Shown in pieces: positions 16,927 through 26,633 of a stretch of 64,000 nucleotides of DNA. Numbering within the stretch: the first letter of the stretch is position 1; each line of letters begins with the position of its first letter. The stretch is from Dokdonella sp035703485 (GTDB lineage: Bacteria > Pseudomonadota > Gammaproteobacteria > Xanthomonadales > Rhodanobacteraceae), in NCBI RefSeq assembly GCF_035703485.1, contig NZ_DASSYD010000207.1, positions 22,171-86,170 of the forward strand, given 5' to 3'. The translations under genes and the position numbers were made by a program. Below the pieces are notes generated by a model. It was not told where the DNA came from. It worked only from the letters and a program-made list of their open reading frames with translations, and made no database searches.

Positions 16927-18033
16927 TCAGAAATACGGGATCGGTGGCGGCATTCCGTCGACCGATACGCCCCGGCGACCGAGTTCGGCGCGCGCCTGGC
17001 CTGCCGAGTCTCCGCCGGCAAGCATTTCAGCACGCAGTGCGAGCAGATCGAATCCGACCTCTCGCGCCCGTGTCGCAACGCGGGCAAGTGCAGACTCCTT
17101 GCCGGAGTTGCGCACCGAGGCTCGCAACAGATCGACACGCAGGGTCAGCAAGGCATCGGGATTGCTGCCAAGCTCGCTCTCCAACTCGTCGAGCAGACGC
17201 TCGGCCTGCTCGATGTGGCTCTGGGCCGACAACACACCGGCCAGAAGCACACCCGCCTGCAATCCGGCGTGCGGATCGTTCGCCTTGAGCATGGCCCGGC
17301 GCAGCTCGCGAGCGGATTGTTCGGCGGCGCCGAGATGGCCCCGGCGCGCCGCCAGTTCGGCCAGATCAAGCTCGCTCATGCGCGCCCATTCGTCGAGACC
17401 GGCCTGCTCGCGCAATTGTTTCGCCAGTCGAAATCCGGTATCTGCAGACTCGTTCGCGCCGCGCAATGCCGCTTCACGGGCGCGCGCCGTCTCGATAGCG
17501 GCACGCCGCGAGGCCGGCACTTGTTCATTGAGCTCGGAAAGCAGGCTCCCCGCGCCGTCCAGATCGGCGCGAAGCAGCAACAATTCACCAAGACTGGCGA
17601 CGACCTGCAGCCGATTGTCCTCGGCACCAATGGCAGCCCGGACTCGATTTCCTGTGCAGGCATCGCATCGACAATGCCAGCTGTCGATGCGGTTTCATCC
17701 AACACCTGCGGCTGGACGAGAAAACGGTAGCCGAGCTTGTGCTTGGTTTCGATATAGGGCAACGCTGATCAAGTGGCCCTAGGTCGAATTGCGTGCGGAA
17801 TCGCCGAGCGCCTGGCGCAGCTCGCGGATCGATTGAGAAACCACACCTACACTGACCGCCTGACGTCCCCAGACATTGTCGAGCAGTTCCTCGTGTCCGA
17901 TCAGGCGCTGCGGATTTTCAAGCAAATGGCGAAGCACCTGCACCGTGATCGGGCGCAGCGCAATTTCGCCCTCCGCGCCACTGAGGCGCGCGTTGTGCGC
18001 ATCGAAACTGAATTGATCGAATTGGTAATGCAT
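16927..18033 (-). pseudogene. Disrupted winged-helix (OmpR-type) / TPR transcriptional regulator
   Basis: The first 84 codons (17779-18033) encode the start of a Trans_reg_C winged-helix domain (ALRPITVQVLRHLLENPQ, ELLDNVWGRQAVSVGVVSQSIRELRQALGD). A 25-bp insertion at 17755-17781 adds a TAG stop; removing it restores the frame as ST-YIETKHKLGYRFL, exactly the domain's end. About 30 codons later a second frame change leads into a TPR-like helical region (16927-17650; GAEDNRLQVVASLGELLLLRADL onward). Intact relatives are usually far longer, so a large internal deletion is likely. The gene cannot make its ancestral protein. Confidence 0.85.
17755..17781. mobile_element. Solo end of the MITE-like element inserted in a regulator gene
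   Basis: The insert holds GGCAACGCTGATCAAGTGGC, the terminal repeat of the elements at 12177 and 19520, framed by extra G and C pairs. It is flanked on both sides by TA, as expected for a 2-bp target duplication. It shifts the host frame by 25 bases and adds a stop codon. Confidence 0.75.
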
Positions 18034-18147
18034 GACTGGAGTCTACCCGGCATTTGCGGCACTACCACTCTGAATAATGACCGGCATACTGGAAGCAGAC
18101 TGGGCGCGATAGAATGCATCAGCCACATACAACGGAGCCGCTTGCGG

Positions 18148-18813
18148 ATGTTGACCCTTCCTGACCAGCCACTACTCGACAAGATCGCCCTGATTGGCGG
18201 TTGTGCGCGACTTGATTTCGGTTTCGATGCCGAGCGTGCGCTTTCCGAGATCACGGCACTGCCGGATTCCAGTTGGGGCAGTCGTGCCGGTCGAGTCGGC
18301 GTTCACGACCCGGCCCAGGCGATCTTTCTGCGTGGTCATGCGCCGGCCCAGGGTGATCTACCTGTCGAGGATCGCGACGAACTTGCGCAGCTTCCATATC
18401 TGCGTGAGTTGATCAAAGAGGTAATTCCCGCGCCAGCGCTTCGTTGCGTGCTGGCCCAGTTGTCGGCGGGCGGAATCATCGCACCGCATATTGATCAGGG
18501 TGAGTATTTCAGCAAGACCATCCGCCTGCACTTTCCGATCACCACCAACGAAAATGTCTGGATGAACTGTGCCGGGCTTAGCTACCAGATGCATTCTGGT
18601 GAGATCTGGGCACTCAATAACAGCATTGGTCACGGCGTGATCAATGCTGATGCGAGCCGCGCGCGCTTGCACATGATCTGTGATTTTCTGAGCAGCGCGG
18701 AGCTGGTGGAGATACTTGCGCGCGCTGATCGAGGCCTTGGCAGGCCCAATCCTGCGATCAAGGCCCGCCTGATCGAAGCACAGCACCAGGCCCAGCAAGC
18801 TGGCAAGCTGTGA
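18148..18813 (+). CDS. Aspartyl/asparaginyl beta-hydroxylase-like Fe(II)/2-oxoglutarate enzyme
   Basis: The 221-residue protein carries the Asp/Arg hydroxylase fold: iron ligands in PHIDQG (His-x-Asp) near residue 114 and in SIGHGVIN, with a downstream Arg (RARLHMICDF) for the 2-oxoglutarate carboxylate. Family members hydroxylate amino acid side chains or small molecules. The ATG at 18148 is the only suitable start after the divergent regulator. The stop overlaps the GTG start of a sulfotransferase gene (GTGA), so the pair is co-translated. The same two domains are fused in one protein at 20538-22430. The substrate is unknown. Confidence 0.8.
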   Translation: MLTLPDQPLLDKIALIGGCARLDFGFDAERALSEITALPDSSWGSRAGRVGVHDPAQAIFLRGHAPAQGDLPVEDRDELAQLPYLRELIKEVIPAPALRCVLAQLSAGGIIAPHIDQGEYFSKTIRLHFPITTNENVWMNCAGLSYQMHSGEIWALNNSIGHGVINADASRARLHMICDFLSSAELVEILARADRGLGRPNPAIKARLIEAQHQAQQAGKL

Positions 18814-19505
18814 TCATCACCGACAAACTCGTCTATGTGCACCTGCACAAGTCGGGCGGCACGTTTGTCAACGAATGCCTGATGCGCTTCATTCCTGGCG
18901 CAAGAATGCTCGGATATCACCTGCCGAGCAGCATGATTCCGGACAATCTCGGTCACCTTCCGCTGCTCGGTTTCGTGCGCAGCCCCTGGAGTTACTACGT
19001 GTCCTGGTATGCGTTCCAGTCACAGATGACATACCCGAATGTACTGTTTCGCGTTGTCAGCAAAGACCGGGCACTGGATTTCCATGGGACGCTGCGCAAT
19101 CTGCTTGACCTTGGCAGCGACAACGACATGCTCGACAAACTCGTTGCGTTGCTGCCAAAGACTTACGGCAACCAGGGCTTGAATCTGCCCGGCTTCGCGC
19201 TGGAACCGATTCGTGGCAGTGGCAAAGGTCTGTACAGCTATCTCTACGGCTACATGTACGGCGAAAGGGAAGCTGAGGCACTCGTGGGTCGCGTGGAAAA
19301 TCTGCGCACCGACCTGCTTGGCTTTCTTGCCAGCATCGAGGGTGCGTTGTCACCGCCACTGCGCACATTCATCGAGCAGGCGGAAGCACGAAACACCTCG
19401 CGCCATGATGCGTTTCGCGATTACTACAACAAGGAAATGGCCGCGCTCGTTACCGAACGCGACCAGTCGGTCGTCGAAAAATTCGACTATCGTTTCGAAG
19501 ACTGA
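18810..19505 (+). CDS. Sulfotransferase-family protein
   Basis: A 231-residue protein starting at GTG 18810. HLHKSGGTFVNE near residue 11 is the 5'-phosphosulfate (PAPS) loop, and LGFVRSPWSYYVSWY near residue 50 is the 3'-phosphate-binding Arg/Ser region. Both are diagnostic of cytosolic-type sulfotransferases that move sulfate from PAPS to hydroxyl groups. It is translationally coupled to the hydroxylase gene, which suggests that a hydroxyl made by one enzyme is the acceptor for the other. This is inference. A MITE-like element begins 15 bases after the stop. Confidence 0.75.
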   Translation: MIITDKLVYVHLHKSGGTFVNECLMRFIPGARMLGYHLPSSMIPDNLGHLPLLGFVRSPWSYYVSWYAFQSQMTYPNVLFRVVSKDRALDFHGTLRNLLDLGSDNDMLDKLVALLPKTYGNQGLNLPGFALEPIRGSGKGLYSYLYGYMYGEREAEALVGRVENLRTDLLGFLASIEGALSPPLRTFIEQAEARNTSRHDAFRDYYNKEMAALVTERDQSVVEKFDYRFED

Positions 19506-19519
19506 GGTCGAGCCAGGTC

Positions 19520-19806
19520 AAGGCAACGCTGATCAAGTGGCGCAATCGTCACGACACCTGTCTGCGTGCAGATCGCGGCGCGCTGACGCAGATGGACTGG
19601 CCGTCCTTCAAGCCAGCGCAACAAGGAGCTGCGCGCAGACAGGTGTCGCCTAACCGATTGGTTTTGTTGAAACAGGTGACACTCAGAAGACCCACCAACC
19701 GCACCGCGCGTCTGGTCAAGGCAACCTGCCTTCACTTCGCCACGCAGCACGGCCGGTGCGCTTTCTGAATGCCATGACGGTTGGGCCACTTGATCAGCGT
19801 TGCTTA
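19520..19806. mobile_element. MITE-like element, copy B (287 bp)
   Basis: The ends match copy A (AAGGCAACGCTGATCAAGTG at the left, its complement at the right with one base lost). It carries about 64 extra bases inside the loop of the first hairpin (after CTGCGTGCAG) and has diverged in the second hairpin. No coding frame. It sits between the sulfotransferase gene and the convergent ferritin-like gene. Confidence 0.8.
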
Positions 19807-19813
19807 AGACGCA

Positions 19814-20407
19814 CTATTTTTTGGCCTTTGCTTTTGGACGCTTTTCCGGCTTCGCCGGCTCACCTTTTCGACCAAGCTCTTCAAGCAGGCTGCTCATGTC
19901 TTCGGCATGCTCTTCCTCGACTTCGAGAATCTCCTCCATGAGCCGCCGAGTGGTTGTATCGGCGCTGCCCAGATAGTCGACGATTTCCCGATAGCTGTCG
20001 ATGGCGATGCGCTCGGCGACGAGATTTTCCTTGATCATGTCGACCAGATCGTCACCTTCGACGTAATCGGAGTGGCTGCGTGTGAGCAAGCCTTCTGGCG
20101 AAAGGTTTGGCGCGCCACCCAGCTGGGTAATCCGCTCGGCAATGCGATCAGCGTGGCTCTGCTCCTCGTTGGCGTGCGCGAGAAACTCGGCAGCGACGCT
20201 TTGCGCGTTGATGCCCGATGCCATGTAGTAGTGATACTTGTACCGAAGAACACAAACGATCTCGGTCGCGAGTGCCTCATTGAGAACCCGAATGACCGTT
20301 TCGCGATCGGCGTCGTAGCCAGCGGTGACGGCGCCACGCTCGATATGTTCGCGGGCCCGCTTGCGGATATTCTTGATGTCGGAGACGAAGGGTTTGCGTA
20401 TGGCCAT
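19814..20407 (-). CDS. Ferritin-like (bacterioferritin/DPS-like) iron-binding protein
   Basis: The 197-residue protein is a four-helix bundle with the di-iron ligands ALATEI...(Glu), ANEEQSHA (ExxH) near residue 84, KENLVAERIAIDSY (Glu) and VEEEHAED (ExxH) near residue 168. Such proteins oxidise and store iron or guard against peroxide. It ends in a Lys/Ala/Pro tail (EKRPKAKAKK) that may bind DNA. The ATG at 20407 has AAGGAG about 8 bases upstream; the longer frame to 20461 is less likely. Confidence 0.85.
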   Translation of the reverse strand: MAIRKPFVSDIKNIRKRAREHIERGAVTAGYDADRETVIRVLNEALATEIVCVLRYKYHYYMASGINAQSVAAEFLAHANEEQSHADRIAERITQLGGAPNLSPEGLLTRSHSDYVEGDDLVDMIKENLVAERIAIDSYREIVDYLGSADTTTRRLMEEILEVEEEHAEDMSSLLEELGRKGEPAKPEKRPKAKAKK

Positions 20408-20537
20408 GGGGACTGCTCCTTGAATCGCTGCGGATGGATCGCCGATCCGGGCGGAAATCATTCCGTTGCGGTTCTCGGCGGGAAGTCACCAGTCCATTGT
20501 GCTGAAACCCATGCATCCCCGGCTGAATGAGATTTCC

Positions 20538-22430
20538 TCAGCCGCTGAACACCAACTCCGCACGCGCTCTGGTCGCCTCGATCAATGGCAGTACGGCCTC
20601 GATTTCTCGCTCGTGACGACGCCACTTCTCCGGTGCGGGTGCCGAAACCGTATGCTGCGAATGTGGAAGGTTGGCTCCGAGTTCTACATCCCAGCCGAGC
20701 CCCAGCTCACTGCACAAACGCCTGCATTCAGATTGTGGGTCGGCCAGGAAGCGGTCGTAGCGAACGGTGTGAATCCGCTCACTGGGCACGTTGGCCAACT
20801 CATCGAGCAACGTTCGGGTTGTTGTCTCCCATTGCCGCGCGACGATCTCGGGCAGCGGCCGGCCGATCAGCTCCCGCCAACCCGGCACCAGCAACAATGA
20901 CCATGGCGTGCCGGTCCAGCCCGGAAGTCTCGGATAGGTGCGATATTTCCCCGAGTTCCAGGCCTCGATCATGCTGGAAAGCACTTCGCGTGGATCGCGA
21001 TACAGATAGACGAAATGCGCCTCCGGAAAAACTTTGCGCAAAAATGGAATGCGCAATGCATTCCTCGGGGTCTTTTCGAGCAGACGAATGCGTCCCGCTG
21101 GTGGACGTTTACCCTCTCGATCGTGCAACGCTGTATCGAAACGCCCACGTAGTCGAGCGACCACGTCCTGCGTTGCGGCAGCTGCGTCAAGTGCGTTCGA
21201 GGCGAATCCACGAGCCACAGGATGCAACTCGTTCATACCTTCGATTTGAACATGGCTTTCGCCACCGACGGTGTAGAGATCCGGTGCACGTAGCAGGGTT
21301 TCAAAAAGCAGAGTCGAGCCGGAACGAGGCGATGAAAGGATGATGACCGGTCGATCAAAGCGCGAGTCAACATCAGAACCTGATTCGGAGGATTCGATGC
21401 GCGGGCCATTCGACGAAGGCGGAGACTTTGCCTGATCCGGTGCAGTCGCGAAAGCATCGGGCCCTTTGTCGGCATTGGCCCCCAATTCGCGATTCACACG
21501 ACCGATCAAGGCCCCTTCGAAGATCATCGCGCGGAACGCCGCGAAGAAGCGAAAGCTGTTCTTGAGCAGCAATCCATCGCTCAATCCATGCATTTCTATC
21601 GCGAATTCCTTGAGTACTGCATGGTACTCAGGCCAACCCTCTTCGCGGATGCCGTAACGCGCCCACAAGCCGAGCCAGACGCCATTGAATTGTGCACAGC
21701 GCGACTGCATCACAGCCATGTTTGGAGTGTGAGTCGCTTCGGAGAGCAGAAAGTTGAGAGTATCGCGAAGCTCCCACGGCGTAATTACGTCGCCTAGATT
21801 CTCCGACTCGTAGATTATTTCGACCTCTTTTTCTGGATCAAATGAAACCTGCTTCGGAGACCATCCTGGAGCAGCGTGTCCTTCTACGCGCCCCTGGTTG
21901 GTGTGCTCCCAGAAACGCTGGCTGCCAACCGTATCGGCAACCAGATGAATGCGTTGGGCAGGGTTCGCATTGATGACCCGATGCGCACGCCAGGTATCGA
22001 AGATCCAGCACTCGCCCTCGGCCATATTGACCTCGGCGTCGCCGCACTGGAAGCGTACCGTTGGCTGGGTCTGGATCGGCACATGCACGCGTACCCGTTC
22101 ACGCCAGTAGTAGGCGAAGTCCGCATGTCGGGGAACCTCGGCGTGGCCCGACAGTCGCATCAGCCGACTGCGCCCCCATACAGCGCCAAGGCTGGCCAGC
22201 ACCTGGCGCAAGTAAGGACAGGCATCCAGATGTGGCGTTGGCCGCATTGGCCCGGAAATCGAATCACTGGATGGATCGCCATTCACCGCGATCAAGGGCA
22301 AAGCCGAGTTGCCGGCATAACCCTGCGGATGCGGCCGCCATACGCTTTCACCGAGCTTCTCGATCTCGGCAAGCAATCGCGGCGCATCAAAACTCAGGGG
22401 CAATTGGACGAACGGAACTTGAAGTTTCAT
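20538..22430 (-). CDS. Beta-hydroxylase - sulfotransferase fusion protein
   Basis: A 630-residue two-domain protein. Residues about 1-195 are an Asp/Asn beta-hydroxylase domain (PRHADFAYYW with the His-x-Asp pair, then WRAHRVINANPAQRIHLVAD with the distal His and Arg). A helical linker follows to about residue 360. Residues about 365-630 are a sulfotransferase with PAPS loop SSPRSGSTLLFETLL, a KTPRNALRIPFL helix and the 3'-phosphate site FVYLYRDPREVLSSM. The ATG at 22430 is chosen because the family homology starts there. It repeats, in one chain, the enzyme pair at 18148-19505. Its substrate is unknown. Confidence 0.82.
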   Translation of the reverse strand: MKLQVPFVQLPLSFDAPRLLAEIEKLGESVWRPHPQGYAGNSALPLIAVNGDPSSDSISGPMRPTPHLDACPYLRQVLASLGAVWGRSRLMRLSGHAEVPRHADFAYYWRERVRVHVPIQTQPTVRFQCGDAEVNMAEGECWIFDTWRAHRVINANPAQRIHLVADTVGSQRFWEHTNQGRVEGHAAPGWSPKQVSFDPEKEVEIIYESENLGDVITPWELRDTLNFLLSEATHTPNMAVMQSRCAQFNGVWLGLWARYGIREEGWPEYHAVLKEFAIEMHGLSDGLLLKNSFRFFAAFRAMIFEGALIGRVNRELGANADKGPDAFATAPDQAKSPPSSNGPRIESSESGSDVDSRFDRPVIILSSPRSGSTLLFETLLRAPDLYTVGGESHVQIEGMNELHPVARGFASNALDAAAATQDVVARLRGRFDTALHDREGKRPPAGRIRLLEKTPRNALRIPFLRKVFPEAHFVYLYRDPREVLSSMIEAWNSGKYRTYPRLPGWTGTPWSLLLVPGWRELIGRPLPEIVARQWETTTRTLLDELANVPSERIHTVRYDRFLADPQSECRRLCSELGLGWDVELGANLPHSQHTVSAPAPEKWRRHEREIEAVLPLIEATRARAELVFSG

Positions 22431-22928
22431 GGGTCCATTATCGCACTTTAGGCAAGGCGGAACCAGAAACGTCGGGTCTGTTTCCACGCTCCCTAAGTAC
22501 ATCTTCTCGACTGTTCGCTGATTTGGCTCCTGTTGCGCTGAAACGTTGCAGGGCAGTAGCCAATTTGCGCCCGCGCCGCTCTTCCGATTGCCGGGTGGCT
22601 ACTGGTTCCGCGAACAAGTTCGCCTAGACACTGAAGCCGGCAATGACATCCTTGCCGCAGCAATAGCCAAGATTGAGCCATCGAGCACCGCAACTCAAAA
22701 GAAGACTCGAACTCTGAGCCGCTGTGACTTTTTGTGTACCAACTCAAGCGACAAGTACATCAAGTTATTGGATGCGACGCCGAACCTCCACCTCATCTCT
22801 AAGCATAAACAGCAATCGTATATGTTTTTCAATACTACTAATAGTTGTGATTTCGATCACATTTTTTATTCTAATACCCATACGATGCAAGTCAACATAT
22901 TCGACAATATCTGTCTTGAAGGTTTGTC
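22431..22928. other. Long intergenic region, AT-rich in its right half
   Basis: From about 22690 base composition shifts to low GC and stays lower through 24180, unlike the neighbours. The open frames here lack good starts or domain signals and are not called. The region holds the CRP-type promoter described separately. Confidence 0.5.
22846..22886 (+). promoter_or_regulatory. CRP/Clp-type site and class II promoter
   Basis: TGTGA-N6-TCACA (22846-22861) is a perfect CRP half-site pair; the Xanthomonas regulator Clp recognises the same consensus. A -10 box TACGAT lies at 22881-22886, which puts the start of transcription near 22894 and the site at about -41, the class II position. The ATG of the next gene is 35 bases further. 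Confidence 0.65.
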
Positions 22929-23855
22929 ATGATCATGAAACGTACTTCAGCATTTCTATTGATACTGATAGCACCCCTAGTTTTACTCGCAATTTTCAGC
23001 TTGAATTACATGCGTGGAAGCGATGTTGTTCCTGCAAAAATGCCAAACAATGTACTTTTTAGTTCGGCAACTTCACGCGAGTTACTTACTCCCATAAACC
23101 CAAGGGCTAGCCATCACTTGAGGATGCCGACAGCCCAACGCTCGAACCATCAAATCGTGGATGGCCTTCTGCAGCAATTCGAGAGTGGAGATGGCGAGGC
23201 GCTAGATGCCAAGCTCGTCGCAGCGCATTTTGCTGACATTCTTCGAAGGCTGAAGGACGGAGATCCCATTGCCGCACGCCTACTGCATCAAAGCTTGGCA
23301 ACGTGTAAGGGATCTTACTCTCCCAAGGAACTCAACGATTTGCGCATTTCCGCGAGCTCGCGGAATGACGAAATAGCCTTGCGCTCCATTGCGGCGATCT
23401 CGGCCGCATGCTCACCATTCTCTGGCGAGCAGATCGCCGCGGATTGGGAAATTGTGAAAGCCGGCATTGATCTAGGGGACGATTCTCTTAAAGTTCAATA
23501 TTATACGTTGGACCCTGGCGTTCCAAGCTTTGACTCGCGATACTCAAGGAGACTGGCCGAGTACAACGATGAAGCACTTGCCCACTTGAATCAGGCCGCG
23601 AGTGATGGGTTTCCAGACGCCTATTGGGCATTGGGCGACGCGTATATGGAAGGAAAGATTGTTCCGCGAGACTTCCTGCGCGCGTATGGGTATCAACTCG
23701 CGTGGCTCGAAAGCCAGAGAGCCACATTCCTTCCTTCCGAGTGGGAAGCATTCCATTCGGCATTGGTAAGGGACTTCGGGACACGTCTGACGGCTGAGCA
23801 GCAGTTAGACGCACAGTTTCTGGCTAATCGTTTACTTTCTGGAGATAACTCATGA
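22929..23855 (+). CDS. Membrane-anchored SEL1-repeat-like protein
   Basis: The 308-residue product has an N-terminal hydrophobic segment (FLLILIAPLVLLAIFSL) that may be a signal anchor, then a helical region. The segment ALAHLNQAASDGFPDAYWALGDAYMEGKIVPRDFLRAYGYQLAW looks like SEL1/TPR units, which bind partner proteins. The frame may start at 22929 or at the ATG 6 bases later. The stop overlaps the ATG of the next gene. Codon use and GC differ from the surroundings, a sign of transfer. I do not recognise the gene. Confidence 0.55.
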   Translation: MIMKRTSAFLLILIAPLVLLAIFSLNYMRGSDVVPAKMPNNVLFSSATSRELLTPINPRASHHLRMPTAQRSNHQIVDGLLQQFESGDGEALDAKLVAAHFADILRRLKDGDPIAARLLHQSLATCKGSYSPKELNDLRISASSRNDEIALRSIAAISAACSPFSGEQIAADWEIVKAGIDLGDDSLKVQYYTLDPGVPSFDSRYSRRLAEYNDEALAHLNQAASDGFPDAYWALGDAYMEGKIVPRDFLRAYGYQLAWLESQRATFLPSEWEAFHSALVRDFGTRLTAEQQLDAQFLANRLLSGDNS

Positions 23856-24172
23856 ACTTTCGCCTCATCGCCGTTACATTGTTCGGAATAGCCGTTTCAG
23901 GCGTGTGTAGCGCATCAAGCTTCGGCACCCAGTGTCAGTCTTGCACACCGTTCAACTATTCGAGCGCTTCAGTTCAGCAAGCAGCAGTACTACTGGCGAG
24001 CAGCAATAGTGCCGCCATTGGAGACACCCTGCAATTATGTAAAGATATTAACAATGGGCGGTCACTCCTACTTTCGTATACTGTAAATTCCTCCCCCGTC
24101 ACGAGTATCGCGAATCTTACTCACGGACCTCTTGGACAAATCATTCTCGATGTTTCCTGTGACGGCAACTAA
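23852..24172 (+). CDS. Small secreted protein of unknown function
   Basis: A 106-residue protein with a clear signal peptide (FRLIAVTLFGIAVSGVCSAS) and two or three Cys in the mature part (TQCQSCTPF). It is coupled to the SEL1-like gene by an ATGA overlap and shares its low GC. No family is recognised. The pair probably acts together in the envelope. Confidence 0.5.
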   Translation: MNFRLIAVTLFGIAVSGVCSASSFGTQCQSCTPFNYSSASVQQAAVLLASSNSAAIGDTLQLCKDINNGRSLLLSYTVNSSPVTSIANLTHGPLGQIILDVSCDGN

Positions 24173-24208
24173 ACTAGTATCGATCTTCGTCTTCTTCTAG
24201 CCTTGGTT

Positions 24209-24235
24209 AGCGGAATCCGCCAAGCGGATTCCGCT
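24209..24235. terminator. Hairpin between convergent genes
   Basis: A perfect 12-bp stem (AGCGGAATCCGC, loop CAA, and its complement) lies between the secreted-protein gene and thiC. There is no long T run, so it is a weaker terminator candidate for either side. Confidence 0.5.
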
Positions 24236-24311
24236 CTATCGTAGCGGCCCTCAAATCTCGAATCAGACTCTGAGGTTTCACCACGAATTTCCGCTGGTAG
24301 ACCGCGATTGT

Positions 24312-26183
<1,872 letters not shown>

Positions 26184-26287
26184 CGGATCATCCTGCTTTC
26201 TGTGAGTTCGACCTTGCAGCAAAACTGCAAAGGCATGGGCAACCAGAAAAGCGGACGTCGACGGGCGATTGATTTCACCTGTCTGAC

Positions 26288-26526
26288 AAAGCTCCCTACA
26301 CCGGTGCCAGGAGTCTGGGCGGCAGAAATCTTCGGGCTGCGATTGTGCTCTCATCCATAGGCAGCGCCGCTCGTCGAGCTTGCATAGAACCACTATGCGC
26401 GCCCTCCGATCGACTCTGCCTATGGCGAACTCCCAATCCCGCTATGCAAAGATTCTGTCGCCCAGACTCCTACCGATCAGGTTCCAAGGGTCTCTCTCAG
26501 CCGATCTGCATCGGCACCCCCGCTTC
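26288..26526 (-). promoter_or_regulatory. TPP riboswitch (THI element) of thiC, interrupted in the P5 arm
   Basis: On the minus strand from 26526 one reads GAAGC (P1), GGGGGTGCC (P2), a short P3, GGCTGAGAG, ACCCTTGGAACCTGATC and GGT. The aptamer resumes at 26308 with GGCACCGGTGTAGGGAGCTT, whose GCTT closes P1. These are the conserved parts of the thiamine pyrophosphate aptamer. The two halves are split by a 163-bp palindromic insert (26309-26471) exactly in the P5 loop. Without it the aptamer would be 76 bases, a normal size. A hairpin (CCTTTGCAG/CTGCAAGG, 26211-26235) lies between aptamer and thiC. Confidence 0.85.
26309..26471. mobile_element. Palindromic insertion inside the thiC riboswitch
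   Basis: The ends are inverted repeats of about 24 bp (AGGAGTCTGGGCG with near-complete continuation to ...GAAATCTTC / GAATCTT). Inner inverted pairs CCATAGGCAG/CTGCCTATGG and TTGCATAG/CTATGCAA support a long folded RNA. There is no coding frame. It has the make-up of a stem-loop repeat or MITE. It is unrelated in sequence to the GGCAACGCTGATCA family. Confidence 0.7.
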
Positions 26527-26633
26527 AATCCCGCATTGAATCATGTTCATTGCAGCCAAGCCAGCCAGACGCCACCTGGTTCAAGGCGAGGGTGCTCAGA
26601 TGGCACAATGGTGGCTTGTCTCAAGGAACTGCC

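Noticed and set aside
22546..22932. A 128-codon open frame before the SEL1-like gene
   Set aside because: Its translation has no domain or signal peptide, starts without a ribosome site and covers the CRP-type promoter.
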